Positions 25,785 to 34,323 of a DNA stretch of 34,457 nucleotides are shown piece by piece. The first letter of the stretch is position 1. Every line of letters starts with the position of its first letter. Source of the DNA: Crocinitomicaceae bacterium. GTDB taxonomy: Bacteria > Bacteroidota > Bacteroidia > Flavobacteriales_D > Crocinitomicaceae. The translations under genes and the position numbers were made by a program. The DNA is taken from the NCBI GenBank assembly GCA_022448165.1, contig JAKVAS010000006.1, forward strand, positions 13,707-48,163, in the 5' to 3' direction. The notes below the pieces were generated by a model, which saw nothing but the letters and a program-made list of their open reading frames with translations, had not been told where the DNA came from and did no database searches.

Positions 25785-25814
25785 CAAATGTACAAAGTAT
25801 TTATTGATCACAAA
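25785..25814 (-). promoter_or_regulatory. Candidate pyrE promoter overlapping the Nudix start codon
   Basis: On the minus strand TTTG at 25814-25811, an 18-base spacer, and TACATTTG at 25792-25785, an exact TAnnTTTG match. The -7 box covers the Nudix ATG (25788-25790) and ends 5 bases before the pyrE ATG, so the transcript would be leaderless or nearly so. Confidence 0.55.
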
Positions 25815-26423
25815 CCAGTAATTTTCATGGATAAAAAAGAATTATCCACAGACTATCCTCAAATTAGAGCAAAAGAGATTGGTTCTCCGAATGAGTTATA
25901 TTCACAAATGGAGGGAGTTACGCTTGATAATCCTTTACAAGTAGGGTGTTCTGATCCTAAAGCTTCGTTCGAGAGAATATTTAAAAAAACAAAATTAATT
26001 GAAGCGGCCGGAGGTGTTGTGAAGCGAAAAAATGAGTTTCTGTTGATAAAACGTAAGGGATTGTGGGACATTCCGAAAGGGAAGATTGATAAAGGTGAAA
26101 CTCCTGAGGAAGCAGGAATTCGTGAAGTAATGGAGGAGTGTGGGATTAAAGGACATGAGATTAAAGATCAATTGGTTATTACATATCACACGATGAAGTT
26201 TCAAGGAAAAATTGCTTTGAAACGAACATATTGGTATATGATGAAGTATAAAGGACCGCGTGAAACAAAGCCTCAATTAAATGAAGGGATTACTAAAACC
26301 AAATGGATGAGCGAATCCTATATGCTTGCTATTCGCGGTAGAACTTATGGCTCTATTAACGAAGTACTAGATGTTTACAAGGAAAAATACGTTAAAAGGA
26401 AAGCTAAAAAAATGACTAAGTAA
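25788..26423 (+). CDS. Nudix hydrolase
   Basis: 211 residues. A unique N-terminal part of about 70 residues (MYKVFIDHKPVIFMDKKEL onward) precedes a Nudix domain with AAGGVVKRKNEFLLIKRKG and a full Nudix box, G-x5-E-x7-R-E-x2-E-E-x-G, at about residues 98-120 (GKIDKGETPEEAG, then REVMEECGI). The family hydrolyses nucleoside diphosphates linked to another group; the substrate cannot be told. A C-terminal basic tail, KEKYVKRKAKKMTK, is notable. I keep the first ATG because the MYKVF start is, as I recall, typical of the flavobacterial homologues beside pyrE. The gene converges on the SDR gene, with 14 bases between stops. Confidence 0.92.
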   Translation: MYKVFIDHKPVIFMDKKELSTDYPQIRAKEIGSPNELYSQMEGVTLDNPLQVGCSDPKASFERIFKKTKLIEAAGGVVKRKNEFLLIKRKGLWDIPKGKIDKGETPEEAGIREVMEECGIKGHEIKDQLVITYHTMKFQGKIALKRTYWYMMKYKGPRETKPQLNEGITKTKWMSESYMLAIRGRTYGSINEVLDVYKEKYVKRKAKKMTK

Positions 26424-26437
26424 AAAAGTGAATCGAG

Positions 26438-27205
26438 TTATTTTTTTAGTAGTGTGGTTGAATTAGCTTGCGCGGTTGGCATGATAAGTATGTCGTTGAT
26501 ATTAACATGTGCCGGTCGTGTAGCTACAAAGTATGCGGTTTCGGCAATATCTTTGGCAATTAATGGATCAAACCCATCATAAACGTTATCGGCAGTTGTT
26601 TTATTTCCCTTAAATCGAACAACTGAAAATTCAGTTTCTGCTGCTCCAGGAGCAATGTTTGTTACTTTTATATTGTGTGGTAAAAGATCGATTCTCATGG
26701 CTTTTGATAGAGCGTCAACAGCGTGCTTTGAAGCACAGTATACGTTGCCGCCAGGATATACTTCTTTTCCAGCAATACTTCCAATGTTAATGATTTGACG
26801 ATGCCCATCAAATTGTTTTAATAATGGGATTACGGCTTTTGATACGTACAATAGTCCTTTTACGTTTGTGTCGATCATTCTATTCCAATCCTCCGAAATT
26901 CCTAGGTCGATAGGACCTTTCCCAACTGCTAATCCTGCATTATTTATTAAAATGGAAATGGATTTATTGAGTTTAGAAGGAAGTTGATCAATTGCTTTGT
27001 TTACCTCTTCTTCGTTGCGAACGTCAAATGAAGATGTAATGACATCAACACCATGATTATTTTCTAATCTCTTTTCCAAGCTGATTAAACGTTCATGACG
27101 TCTTCCTGTAATCACTAAATTGAATCCATTTGAAGCAAATAATTCAGCACAAGCTTCACCAAAACCTGCTGTTGCACCGGTAATAAAAATATATGGGCTA
27201 CTCAT
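26438..27205 (-). CDS. Short-chain dehydrogenase/reductase (YdfG-like)
   Basis: 255 residues from the ATG at 27205 (MSSPYIFITGATAGFGEA); a TTG at 27241 is rejected. The NAD(P) motif TGATAGFG (TGxxxGxG) is at about residues 9-16, VITGRRHERL gives the Arg-rich segment typical of NADP use, ILINNAGLAVG the NNAG block, and NIGSIAG with VYCASKHAVDAL the Ser and Tyr-x3-Lys of the active site. The best guess is an NADP-dependent 3-hydroxy acid dehydrogenase like YdfG. The start overlaps the end of the unknown membrane protein gene by 8 bases, so the two genes are coupled. Confidence 0.92.
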   Translation of the reverse strand: MSSPYIFITGATAGFGEACAELFASNGFNLVITGRRHERLISLEKRLENNHGVDVITSSFDVRNEEEVNKAIDQLPSKLNKSISILINNAGLAVGKGPIDLGISEDWNRMIDTNVKGLLYVSKAVIPLLKQFDGHRQIINIGSIAGKEVYPGGNVYCASKHAVDALSKAMRIDLLPHNIKVTNIAPGAAETEFSVVRFKGNKTTADNVYDGFDPLIAKDIAETAYFVATRPAHVNINDILIMPTAQANSTTLLKK

Positions 27206-28664
27206 TGGATTTTCTTTTTTGAGGTTTGTAAACGATTGCAAAAATAAGAATTAGTCCAACTTGAATTGGAATCCTGTAGCGAATTATAGCTCCAATAACA
27301 GGGGTTATCCACCCGATGAAAAGTGCTAAGATGATTAGACTGAAAGAAATACTTCCAATAATTCTCCATTGATCTTTATTGATTGATGATCGGTTTTTAA
27401 CTAAAAAGAATAGTAGAATAAAAAGAAATATATTTTCTAAGACCGCAATTGAGTTTAAGCGACTTCCAGGGTCCCAAGGGTATGGCCTGAATAATGTGTT
27501 TGTAATAGCCGTTGGCGCATTTTTTACTAAATCAATTGGACGGGTTATTCTTGGGATTTCAATTAGACTTTTTGCCTTAGGATTCAAGTATTGAATTGCC
27601 CAACGTTTTGTTTGAGGTAATAGTTCAACTTGGACAGGTGTTTCCATACTGCCATATTCAGCTTGCATTGCATGTGTTTTCTTTATTAGTAGAACTGAAT
27701 CTTTCTCAATGTTAAAGGCGTGCAGTTGATCATGTGTGAAATAGAAAAAACAACTGTCTGCATCTGCATGCAATCCCCCTTTCCCAATATTAATAAAGTC
27801 AAATTGTTTCCGACTAATTTTTTCAGTGTACAATTTTGTAGTGTTTTGAAGTAGTAAGGTTGCTAGCAATCCCAAGGCGAATAAAAGTGCAAATGTTCCG
27901 AATATTTTCAAATAGGGGATAAGTTTGTTCACCCAGTAGAAAATAATGCTTATAAAAATAAAAATTAGGATGTACGACTTAAATAAGAGAACTGTAAAGG
28001 TTCCAAATAAGAGGAATACTATTCGATACTTAACCTTTTTTCCAATTAATCCATAGATAGATAATCCGAGTCCAAAAATAAGTAGAGGTTCTTTTAAGAT
28101 ACTGGAAGACCAAAATAGAATACTTGGAGTAAGGAGAAGTAATCCGAAAATTAAATATTTGTTTGCATGTGAGTATGGGCTAATAGCTTTTGTTAGTAAT
28201 GTAGTTCCTATGATTCCGAGAAGACAGAATATAATCAGTGCAGTTAAGGCAACGGAATAATTATTTCCAGATGAAAAGAAGCGAAAGATACTATGTAAGC
28301 GAATAACATTTTTGCTGTCGTTCAGGTAGCGTTGCTCTCCAATTGACCAGTGAGTCGTTTCACCTAGTCGATTTTCAACGACTTCTCTATTTTCTCCAAT
28401 GCCTGTGAGTAATTTCAAATAGTCTGTTGGAGACTCATGGAAAACATCGTGCAAGATTTTTCCTTCATAAAGAAAAGCTGCACCATCGTTTTCTAAGTGT
28501 TTATTAGGATTGTACATTGATAGAAAGAGAATCCCTACGGCACACTTTATTGCGAACCCTGAAGGGATTGCCCAGCGATGGAAGCCTGTTTTTTTATTCC
28601 ATTTAGAAATAAGAATATAGATCACAATGGTGCAAAACAGTAATATGGGAAATATGAAATGCAT
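27198..28664 (-). CDS. Unknown multi-pass inner membrane protein
   Basis: 488 residues; family not recognised. An N-terminal helix (FIFPILLFCTIVIYILI) and a second near residues 36-51 precede a soluble part of about 75 residues containing ENDGAAFLYEGKIL. At least five helices follow between about 130 and 275 (for example SILKEPLLIFGLGLSIYGLI), then a large extracytoplasmic domain (about 280-405), and three C-terminal helices (about 408-480). This layout of helices with two soluble loops is like membrane glycosyltransferases of the GT-C type or polysaccharide polymerases, but no DxD or family motif could be confirmed, so the function stays open. It is the first gene of a pair with the SDR gene (8-base overlap) and is divergent from htpG, 168 bases away. 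Confidence 0.85.
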   Translation of the reverse strand: MHFIFPILLFCTIVIYILISKWNKKTGFHRWAIPSGFAIKCAVGILFLSMYNPNKHLENDGAAFLYEGKILHDVFHESPTDYLKLLTGIGENREVVENRLGETTHWSIGEQRYLNDSKNVIRLHSIFRFFSSGNNYSVALTALIIFCLLGIIGTTLLTKAISPYSHANKYLIFGLLLLTPSILFWSSSILKEPLLIFGLGLSIYGLIGKKVKYRIVFLLFGTFTVLLFKSYILIFIFISIIFYWVNKLIPYLKIFGTFALLFALGLLATLLLQNTTKLYTEKISRKQFDFINIGKGGLHADADSCFFYFTHDQLHAFNIEKDSVLLIKKTHAMQAEYGSMETPVQVELLPQTKRWAIQYLNPKAKSLIEIPRITRPIDLVKNAPTAITNTLFRPYPWDPGSRLNSIAVLENIFLFILLFFLVKNRSSINKDQWRIIGSISFSLIILALFIGWITPVIGAIIRYRIPIQVGLILIFAIVYKPQKRKSNE

Positions 28665-28832
28665 TATAAGTTAAAAGTAATCAATAATCCAAGGAATGAA
28701 TGTCATGTTGTCCCAAACGAATGTCGTAAATGTCAATAATTTTGAGAATTCAAATCGATATCGCGACTTTTTGTCAGAATATACTCAATGGCATAATGAT
28801 TGACTTCCCTAGGCATATAAATTTTAGCATAC

Positions 28833-30722
28833 ATGAAAACAGGTCAAATTAATGTTCAAACGGAGAACATTTTTCCAATTATTAAGAAATTCTTGTATTC
28901 GGATCATGAGATCTTTCTAAGAGAATTGGTTTCGAACGCAGTGGATGCAACACAGAAAATTAAGTTTCTGTCAACGAACGGTGAGTTCAAAGGAGAATTA
29001 GGAGAACTTCAGGTAGAAGTGATTCTAGATGCAGAAGCAAAAACACTGACTATTCGCGACCGAGGAATTGGTATGACAGCGGATGAAATTGATAAGTATA
29101 TTAATCAGATTGCCTTTTCAGGAGCTGAAGAGTTCGTGAAGCAATATGAAGGAAAAGAAGGAGCAGAGCAGATTATTGGTCACTTTGGACTTGGTTTCTA
29201 CTCTGGATTCATGGTTTCGGATAAGGTACAAATTCGCACATTATCTAGAACAGATGGAGCTCAGGCTGTTCAATGGGAAAGTAATGGGTCTCCAGAGTAT
29301 ACTATTACAGAAATTGAAAAAGAAGATCGTGGAACTGATATTGTTTTACATATTTCTGAGGACTCAAAAGAGTTTTTAGAAAAGGCTCGTATTCAAGGAA
29401 TTCTGGATAAATACTGTAAGTTCTTACCACATCCGGTTCTTTTCGGAACGAAGACAGAATATATTGACGATCCGTCAGGAGAAAAGGATGAAGATGGTAA
29501 GGTGAAACGTGTTTCTAATGAAGTTCCTAACCAAGTGAACAATGTGAAGCCTGCATGGACAAAATCACCTGCTGATTTAGAACAAGGGGATTACGATAAT
29601 TTCTATCGTGAACTTTACCCAATGAGTATGGATAGTGCATTGTTTCATATTCACTTAAATGTAGATTACCCGTTTAATTTAACTGGAATCTTATATTTTC
29701 CAAAGATTAAAGAGAATGTTGAGGTACAGAGAAATAAAATTAACTTATACTCGAATCAAGTTTTTATTACCGATAACGTAGAAGAAATTGTTCCTGAGTT
29801 TTTGACTTTATTGCATGGGGTAATTGATTCTCCGGACATTCCATTGAATGTTTCTCGTTCATATTTACAGAGTGATGGAAATGTAAAGAAAATTTCTTCG
29901 CACATTACTAAAAAGGTAGCTGATAAATTATCAGAGATGTTCCGTAAAGATCGTGCTGATTTTGAATCAAAATGGGAGGATTTGAAATTATTCGTTCAGT
30001 ATGGAAGTTTGTCTGACGAAAAGTTTGCGGAAAAAGCAAAAAGCTTTACGTTGCTTAAGGATACGGATGGCAATTATCATACTATTGAAGAATACAAAGA
30101 AAAAATTGCTCCACTTCAAACGGATAAGAATGACAAAATTGTTGTTTTGTATACGAACAACCTTGAAGAGCAATTTGGATTCGTTAAGAAAGCAAAAGAT
30201 AGAGGATATCAGGTAGTACAAATTGATGGTCCTTTGGCTCCGCACTGGTTGCAAAAAATTGAACAAGCATATGATAATATGACGTTCGTTCGTTTGGATT
30301 CTGATACTTTGGATAAGTTGATTCAAAAGGAAGAAGAAATTCCGTCGAAACTTTCAAAAGAAGACGAGGAAGCATTAAAGCCTTTGTTTGAAGGAGTGGT
30401 TAATAAGGAGAAGTTCATTGTCCAAATTGAAAGTATGAGTGCTGATGACGCTCCAATTATCATTACGCAACCTGAATTCATTCGAAGAATGATGGAACAG
30501 CAGAAAATGGGAGGAGCAGGTTTCTTTGGAGCTTTCCCTGAAACACATAATTTGGTCATCAATGCGAATCATGAAAAGATAGGTGATATTCTTTCTGAGA
30601 AAACGCAAAAGACCAAAGAAGAAAAGGTAAAACAACTCGCAGATATTGCCATGCTTTCACAAGGATTATTGAAAGGAGAAGCACTTAACGCGTTTATTGA
30701 ACGTAGTATTGAGTTAATTTAA
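28833..30722 (+). CDS. htpG: HSP90-family chaperone HtpG
   Basis: 629 residues, like E. coli HtpG (624). The N-terminal GHKL ATPase domain has HEIFLRELVSNAVDATQKI (with the ATP-binding Glu and Asn), IRDRGIGMTADEI, and the lid region HFGLGFYSGFMVSDK. The middle domain shows YFPKIKENVEVQRNKINLYS and NVSRSYLQ, with the catalytic Arg. The C-terminal domain, with a Met-rich stretch RRMMEQQKMGG, would dimerise. It is a cytosolic chaperone. The djlA-like gene starts inside its stop codon (TAATG), so the two genes form a chaperone operon. No CIRCE-type operator was found upstream; a -7-like TAAATTTT lies at 28818-28825. Confidence 0.97.
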   Translation: MKTGQINVQTENIFPIIKKFLYSDHEIFLRELVSNAVDATQKIKFLSTNGEFKGELGELQVEVILDAEAKTLTIRDRGIGMTADEIDKYINQIAFSGAEEFVKQYEGKEGAEQIIGHFGLGFYSGFMVSDKVQIRTLSRTDGAQAVQWESNGSPEYTITEIEKEDRGTDIVLHISEDSKEFLEKARIQGILDKYCKFLPHPVLFGTKTEYIDDPSGEKDEDGKVKRVSNEVPNQVNNVKPAWTKSPADLEQGDYDNFYRELYPMSMDSALFHIHLNVDYPFNLTGILYFPKIKENVEVQRNKINLYSNQVFITDNVEEIVPEFLTLLHGVIDSPDIPLNVSRSYLQSDGNVKKISSHITKKVADKLSEMFRKDRADFESKWEDLKLFVQYGSLSDEKFAEKAKSFTLLKDTDGNYHTIEEYKEKIAPLQTDKNDKIVVLYTNNLEEQFGFVKKAKDRGYQVVQIDGPLAPHWLQKIEQAYDNMTFVRLDSDTLDKLIQKEEEIPSKLSKEDEEALKPLFEGVVNKEKFIVQIESMSADDAPIIITQPEFIRRMMEQQKMGGAGFFGAFPETHNLVINANHEKIGDILSEKTQKTKEEKVKQLADIAMLSQGLLKGEALNAFIERSIELI

Positions 30723-31567
30723 TGATTACAGATCGCCTGTCATTTTTGATGGGCGATCTTTTTACACAATGTATGTATAAGTTTGTATTGGCAGTTGGGG
30801 GGTATTTTTTGTTTAAAGGAAGTTTCTTTGGAGCGATTGCAGGTTTCTTTATAGGAAATGCAATAGATAATTTTAAACAGATATCTGAACGATTAAAATC
30901 TCAAGGTGTTGGTGGAGGAGCTACTGGCGGTAGTAGAGGGTTTTCTTCCGAAGATCTGTTTAACTATTATCAGCAGCGTTCTACGACTAATGACGTCCCG
31001 ACAATGTTAATTGCTCTTTCTGCCGCTGTAATGAAGGCGGATGGTAAAGTATTAAAGTCGGAATTGACTTATGTTAAAGGATTCTTTAATCAGCAATTTG
31101 GACCTCAGTTTTCTACTCAACACTTACAAACTTTAAAGCAATTTCTTGACTCGAATTCAATTCCATTGAATCAGATTTGTCAAGATATTCGAATGCGTAT
31201 GCAACCTGAGGTACGCGTTCAATTATTACATTATCTATTTGGAATAGCCAAAGCTGATGGAGATGTCTCTACGGCTGAAGTAGGAGTTATTCAGCAAATT
31301 GCCAGTATGATGGGGGTTGCGACTTCAGATTACGAGAGCGTCAAAAATATGTTCTATCGAAATGTGAATTCTGATTACAAAATTCTTGGAGTAGATGTGA
31401 ATGCTACTGATGATGAAATCAAGAAGGCATACAGAAAAATGGCAATTAAGTTCCACCCTGATAAAGTGGCACAAATGGGAGAAGAGTATCAAAAAGGTGC
31501 GAAAGAAAAATTCCAAAAAATTCAAGACGCTTATGAAGCGGTTAAGAAACGCAGAGGAATGAAGTAA
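30722..31567 (+). CDS. DjlA-like membrane co-chaperone (TerB plus J-domain)
   Basis: 281 residues. An N-terminal membrane segment with small residues (FFGAIAGFFIGNAI, about 35-48) is followed by a Gly-rich linker, a TerB-like helical domain (about 90-210, MLIALSAAVMKADGKVL and GIAKADGDVSTAEVGVI, each with an acidic metal-like motif), and a C-terminal J-domain (about 217-277) with DYKILGVDVNATDDEIKKAY and the HPD motif at 245-247 (IKFHPDKV). This is the DjlA arrangement: a membrane-anchored J-protein that stimulates DnaK ATPase. Its ATG overlaps the htpG stop by one base, which ties the HSP90 and HSP70 systems together in one transcript. Confidence 0.93.
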   Translation: MITDRLSFLMGDLFTQCMYKFVLAVGGYFLFKGSFFGAIAGFFIGNAIDNFKQISERLKSQGVGGGATGGSRGFSSEDLFNYYQQRSTTNDVPTMLIALSAAVMKADGKVLKSELTYVKGFFNQQFGPQFSTQHLQTLKQFLDSNSIPLNQICQDIRMRMQPEVRVQLLHYLFGIAKADGDVSTAEVGVIQQIASMMGVATSDYESVKNMFYRNVNSDYKILGVDVNATDDEIKKAYRKMAIKFHPDKVAQMGEEYQKGAKEKFQKIQDAYEAVKKRRGMK

Positions 31568-31630
31568 TTAATATTCTGTTTGTTTATCGATAAAAATTGT
31601 ATTTTGATGTGATCCAATATCATTATCAAG

Positions 31631-32959
31631 ATGAAACGATTTAAGTTTTTTATCACTGTATCATTACTTCTGCTTTTAACCTCATGTAATAGAGGTTGTA
31701 CTACTTCTAAAACAATTGATAGTGAGTTTATTACTCATAAAACCCATGGGGGAGATGTTAAAGTAGTTGCTAGACTTATTGATTATCGAAATTCACGTAG
31801 GGCAAATCAAAGAAACATCCTGAAGAGAAAGATTTCGCACACCTATGGGATTGCTTTTGATTTGATTTATAGGGGGTATGAGTTAAAGGAGTTTTTTAGA
31901 GAAGGAATTTCTAGTAATACAACGGATTTAAAGTTTGCTCTTTCTCGTGTATCTATTCGTTTATCTAAAGACAAAAAGCACCTGGGAATTGGTGTGGATA
32001 ACAATGTAATTGATGTTTTACATTTCTTAAAGAACAAACCAATACCAATAGAGAGTTCAACTGAAAATATGTCGTATAGTTATATGACTATATCAGGATT
32101 GGATATGGAGTCTTTTCCAGATCCAGAAAAAATGATAATGGAGAACTTTTTGGATGAGTGTGGGAAGTATAGTCTCGTGGATAAGCAGGGGCTGTTCAGT
32201 TTTTTTGATTCATTTCCCTCTTCAGATACTATTCATAGAACAATTTTATCTACATGGCCTGATTGTAGGCTGTCTAAAGAGTATTTAAGTTCTGAACGTT
32301 TAAGAAAATTTCGAAAAAACGGAACTTGGTGTTCTTATTTAAGAGAAAGAGGAAGACAAGCATTAAATGAGAGTGAATTCTTTCGAGATGAAGTAAAGAT
32401 GTTTGAGACACTTAGGGCTGTCAATGACTCTGAACTTAATTCAGTTTTGGATTCTGTTTTGTGTGTTTCTTGGGGGAGGAAAAGGAGTGAGAAAATGATT
32501 CCACCATTGTTACAACGATTGGTAAGTGGTGGAAATAAAATGTCTCCAGTTTTAGTTAATAATGTGTTGGATAGAGCGAACAGAGGATTTTTATATTTTC
32601 GGACATCAGGAGAGTCTGATTCTAAAAATGAGGTAAGTCAATGTTTGCAAATTATTGCTGCTTCAGGTGATACCATCAGCCTTTATCGTTTTGTGGAAAT
32701 GGAACTGACCAATAAGTTTGACCAATTTGATGAGTTTGATTTGATTGAAGTGGTTTATGATAATTACGATTTGTTTACTCCTTATCAGCAAGGCGTAATC
32801 AAAAATGTTACGCTTTCAGAGTTTGATGGTGTCAAGAATTATCTCAAGTATTCCTTTTTTGAAGCAGTTACAGACATTATTGAATGTAAACAATTACGTG
32901 CATGGAAAGAAGCGTACCCAGAAGATTTGGATGACGTAGAATTGCCAGAAAGTTGTTGA
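31631..32959 (+). CDS. Unknown lipoprotein, 442 residues
   Basis: The start MKRFKFFITVSLLLLLTSC is a lipoprotein signal peptide; Cys19 should be lipidated. The residues after it (NRGCTTSK) carry no acidic surface-export signal, so an inner-face location in the outer membrane or the periplasm is likely. The mature protein has no family I recognise. It looks mainly helical, has several Cys and is rich in charged pairs, with repeated short leader-like segments (ISIRLSKDKKHLGIG, LDSVLCVSWGRKRSEK). It lies 63 bases after the djlA-like gene on the same strand and may be part of the htpG unit or have its own promoter. It converges with the rsmI-like gene (14 bases between stops). Confidence 0.8.
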   Translation: MKRFKFFITVSLLLLLTSCNRGCTTSKTIDSEFITHKTHGGDVKVVARLIDYRNSRRANQRNILKRKISHTYGIAFDLIYRGYELKEFFREGISSNTTDLKFALSRVSIRLSKDKKHLGIGVDNNVIDVLHFLKNKPIPIESSTENMSYSYMTISGLDMESFPDPEKMIMENFLDECGKYSLVDKQGLFSFFDSFPSSDTIHRTILSTWPDCRLSKEYLSSERLRKFRKNGTWCSYLRERGRQALNESEFFRDEVKMFETLRAVNDSELNSVLDSVLCVSWGRKRSEKMIPPLLQRLVSGGNKMSPVLVNNVLDRANRGFLYFRTSGESDSKNEVSQCLQIIAASGDTISLYRFVEMELTNKFDQFDEFDLIEVVYDNYDLFTPYQQGVIKNVTLSEFDGVKNYLKYSFFEAVTDIIECKQLRAWKEAYPEDLDDVELPESC

Positions 32960-32973
32960 TTATAGAATATTAG

Positions 32974-33687
32974 TTACTGTCTTTTACCAATTAAAAACAT
33001 AGTTGGCTTCTTTGCAAGATCATATGCGTGCTTTCTCCATTCTTTGACTGTCATAGTCATAATTGACTCTGTTGGTAACGTTATATTGGAGGCGATACAA
33101 ACAAGTGTTGGATCAGTTAGGTTGTTAAGCATATCATCTAAAACATTCATGTTTCGGAAAGGGGTGTCCATAAAAATATGCGTAGTTCCTGTTCTGAAAC
33201 AATCTCCTTCAAATTTTTTAATTGCTCCAATACGGTCTTTACGCTCTTTCGGAAGGTATCCATGAAAGGTAAAGTTTTGACCAGAGAAACCACTTCCCAT
33301 TAAAGCCATCAATATAGAAGATGGACCAACTAATGGTTTCACTGGGATGTTCTTCTCATGCGCAATTGAAGCAACACTAGCTCCAGGGTCAGCAACACCA
33401 GGGCATCCAGCATCTGACATGACGCCAATTGAGTGTCCTTCTATAGCTGGCTTCAGAAAAGCATAGATTTCTCCAATGTCTGTTCTTTTATTCAAAACAA
33501 AGAAAGTAGACTCATCGATTGGGAAGGTACGGTCTAATTTCCGTAGAAATCGCCGAGCAGATTTAAGATCCTCAACGATGAAGTGGCGAAGTTCAGTAGC
33601 TTGTTTCTTAACGTCTTCAGGAATAATATCACTAGTTGTTTCTCCTCCCAATGTTGTTGGAATCATGTAGAGTGTTCCTTTTCTCAT
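32974..33687 (-). CDS. RsmI-like SAM-dependent methyltransferase (tetrapyrrole methylase fold), short Bacteroidota form
   Basis: 237 residues, against about 285 for E. coli RsmI; the C-terminal helical extension is missing and the N-terminal block reads GTLYMIPTTLGGE where RsmI has GTLYVVATPIGN. The tetrapyrrole-methylase core is clear: GHSIGVMSDAGCPGVADPGA, PVKPLVGPSSILMALMGSGF, and FHGYLPKERKDR. RsmI 2'-O-methylates C1402 of 16S rRNA; the same role is likely for this paralogous group, but not certain. Its ATG overlaps the stop of the phosphatase gene by 4 bases (ATGA), so they are co-translated. Confidence 0.85.
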   Translation of the reverse strand: MRKGTLYMIPTTLGGETTSDIIPEDVKKQATELRHFIVEDLKSARRFLRKLDRTFPIDESTFFVLNKRTDIGEIYAFLKPAIEGHSIGVMSDAGCPGVADPGASVASIAHEKNIPVKPLVGPSSILMALMGSGFSGQNFTFHGYLPKERKDRIGAIKKFEGDCFRTGTTHIFMDTPFRNMNVLDDMLNNLTDPTLVCIASNITLPTESIMTMTVKEWRKHAYDLAKKPTMFLIGKRQ

Positions 33688-34145
33688 TCTCCTTTAATTT
33701 TTGAAATAATAACATTTGTTGCTTCGTCCAATAGGTTAAAAACATCAATAAAACCTTGGTCTCCTCCGTAATATGGGTCTGGAACTTCTAGATCCATGGA
33801 TGGATTTGATTCGTTTAAGATCATTTTTACTTTAGACTCGTCTTCCTTATTCCTCGCTAATGAGAGAACATTAGAACGATTACTTTTATCCATTACATAG
33901 ATCACATCGAATGTATCGAAGTCGTTAACAATAAATTTACGAGAACGCAAATTGTCAATTGGACAACCCAATTCCTTAGCGGTCGCACGCATTCTTCTGT
34001 CTGGTGCTTCTCCCGCATGAAATCCAGAAGTTCCAGCAGAGTCAACTACAATTGATAGATCATTTTCAGATACTTTCTTTCTTAGTAAACCATCTGCCAA
34101 TGGAGATCGACAAATGTTACCAAGACAAACCATGAGTATTTTCAT
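33684..34145 (-). CDS. Low-molecular-weight protein-tyrosine phosphatase
   Basis: 153 residues, the normal size. The P-loop at the N-terminus is CLGNICRSPLADG, with nucleophile Cys7 and Arg13 (C-x5-R), and the general-acid loop is VPDPYYGGDQGF with Asp123. It removes phosphate from phosphotyrosine proteins, often tyrosine kinases of polysaccharide export, although no such kinase is in the window; arsenate reductase activity is a less likely alternative. It is the first gene of the pair with the rsmI-like gene (4-base overlap). A -7 box ends only 4 bases before the ATG. Confidence 0.94.
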   Translation of the reverse strand: MKILMVCLGNICRSPLADGLLRKKVSENDLSIVVDSAGTSGFHAGEAPDRRMRATAKELGCPIDNLRSRKFIVNDFDTFDVIYVMDKSNRSNVLSLARNKEDESKVKMILNESNPSMDLEVPDPYYGGDQGFIDVFNLLDEATNVIISKIKGE

Positions 34146-34149
34146 ATTG

Positions 34150-34157
34150 CAAAAATA
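34150..34157 (-). promoter_or_regulatory. -7 promoter element of the phosphatase gene, possible leaderless transcript
   Basis: On the minus strand the bases read TATTTTTG, an exact TAnnTTTG match. Only CAAT separates it from the ATG at 34145, so transcription would start at or next to the start codon. No clear -33 element. Confidence 0.45.
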
Positions 34158-34323
34158 GATAATTGAACTTCAATAAAATACTACCAAGGTAAATATTCAT
34201 AGAGAATTGAGATTTGTCTTTTTGAGAGTCCAAAACGTTCATTAGATGAATTTTTAACAAAAAAAAGTCCAACCTATTTCATTTTCAAACGTTTAATATA
34301 ATATAACCAACAAGTGGGGTACT

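Noticed and set aside
25842-25850. Perfect DnaA box TTATCCACA
   Set aside because: Single copy inside the Nudix coding region; one such match in a window of this size is not far from chance.
26424-26437. A/T-rich bidirectional terminator between the Nudix and SDR genes
   Set aside because: The A and T runs can pair only loosely and there is no GC stem.
28756-28763. Palindrome CGATATCG between the membrane protein gene and htpG
   Set aside because: Too short to call an operator; no CIRCE-like inverted repeat around it.
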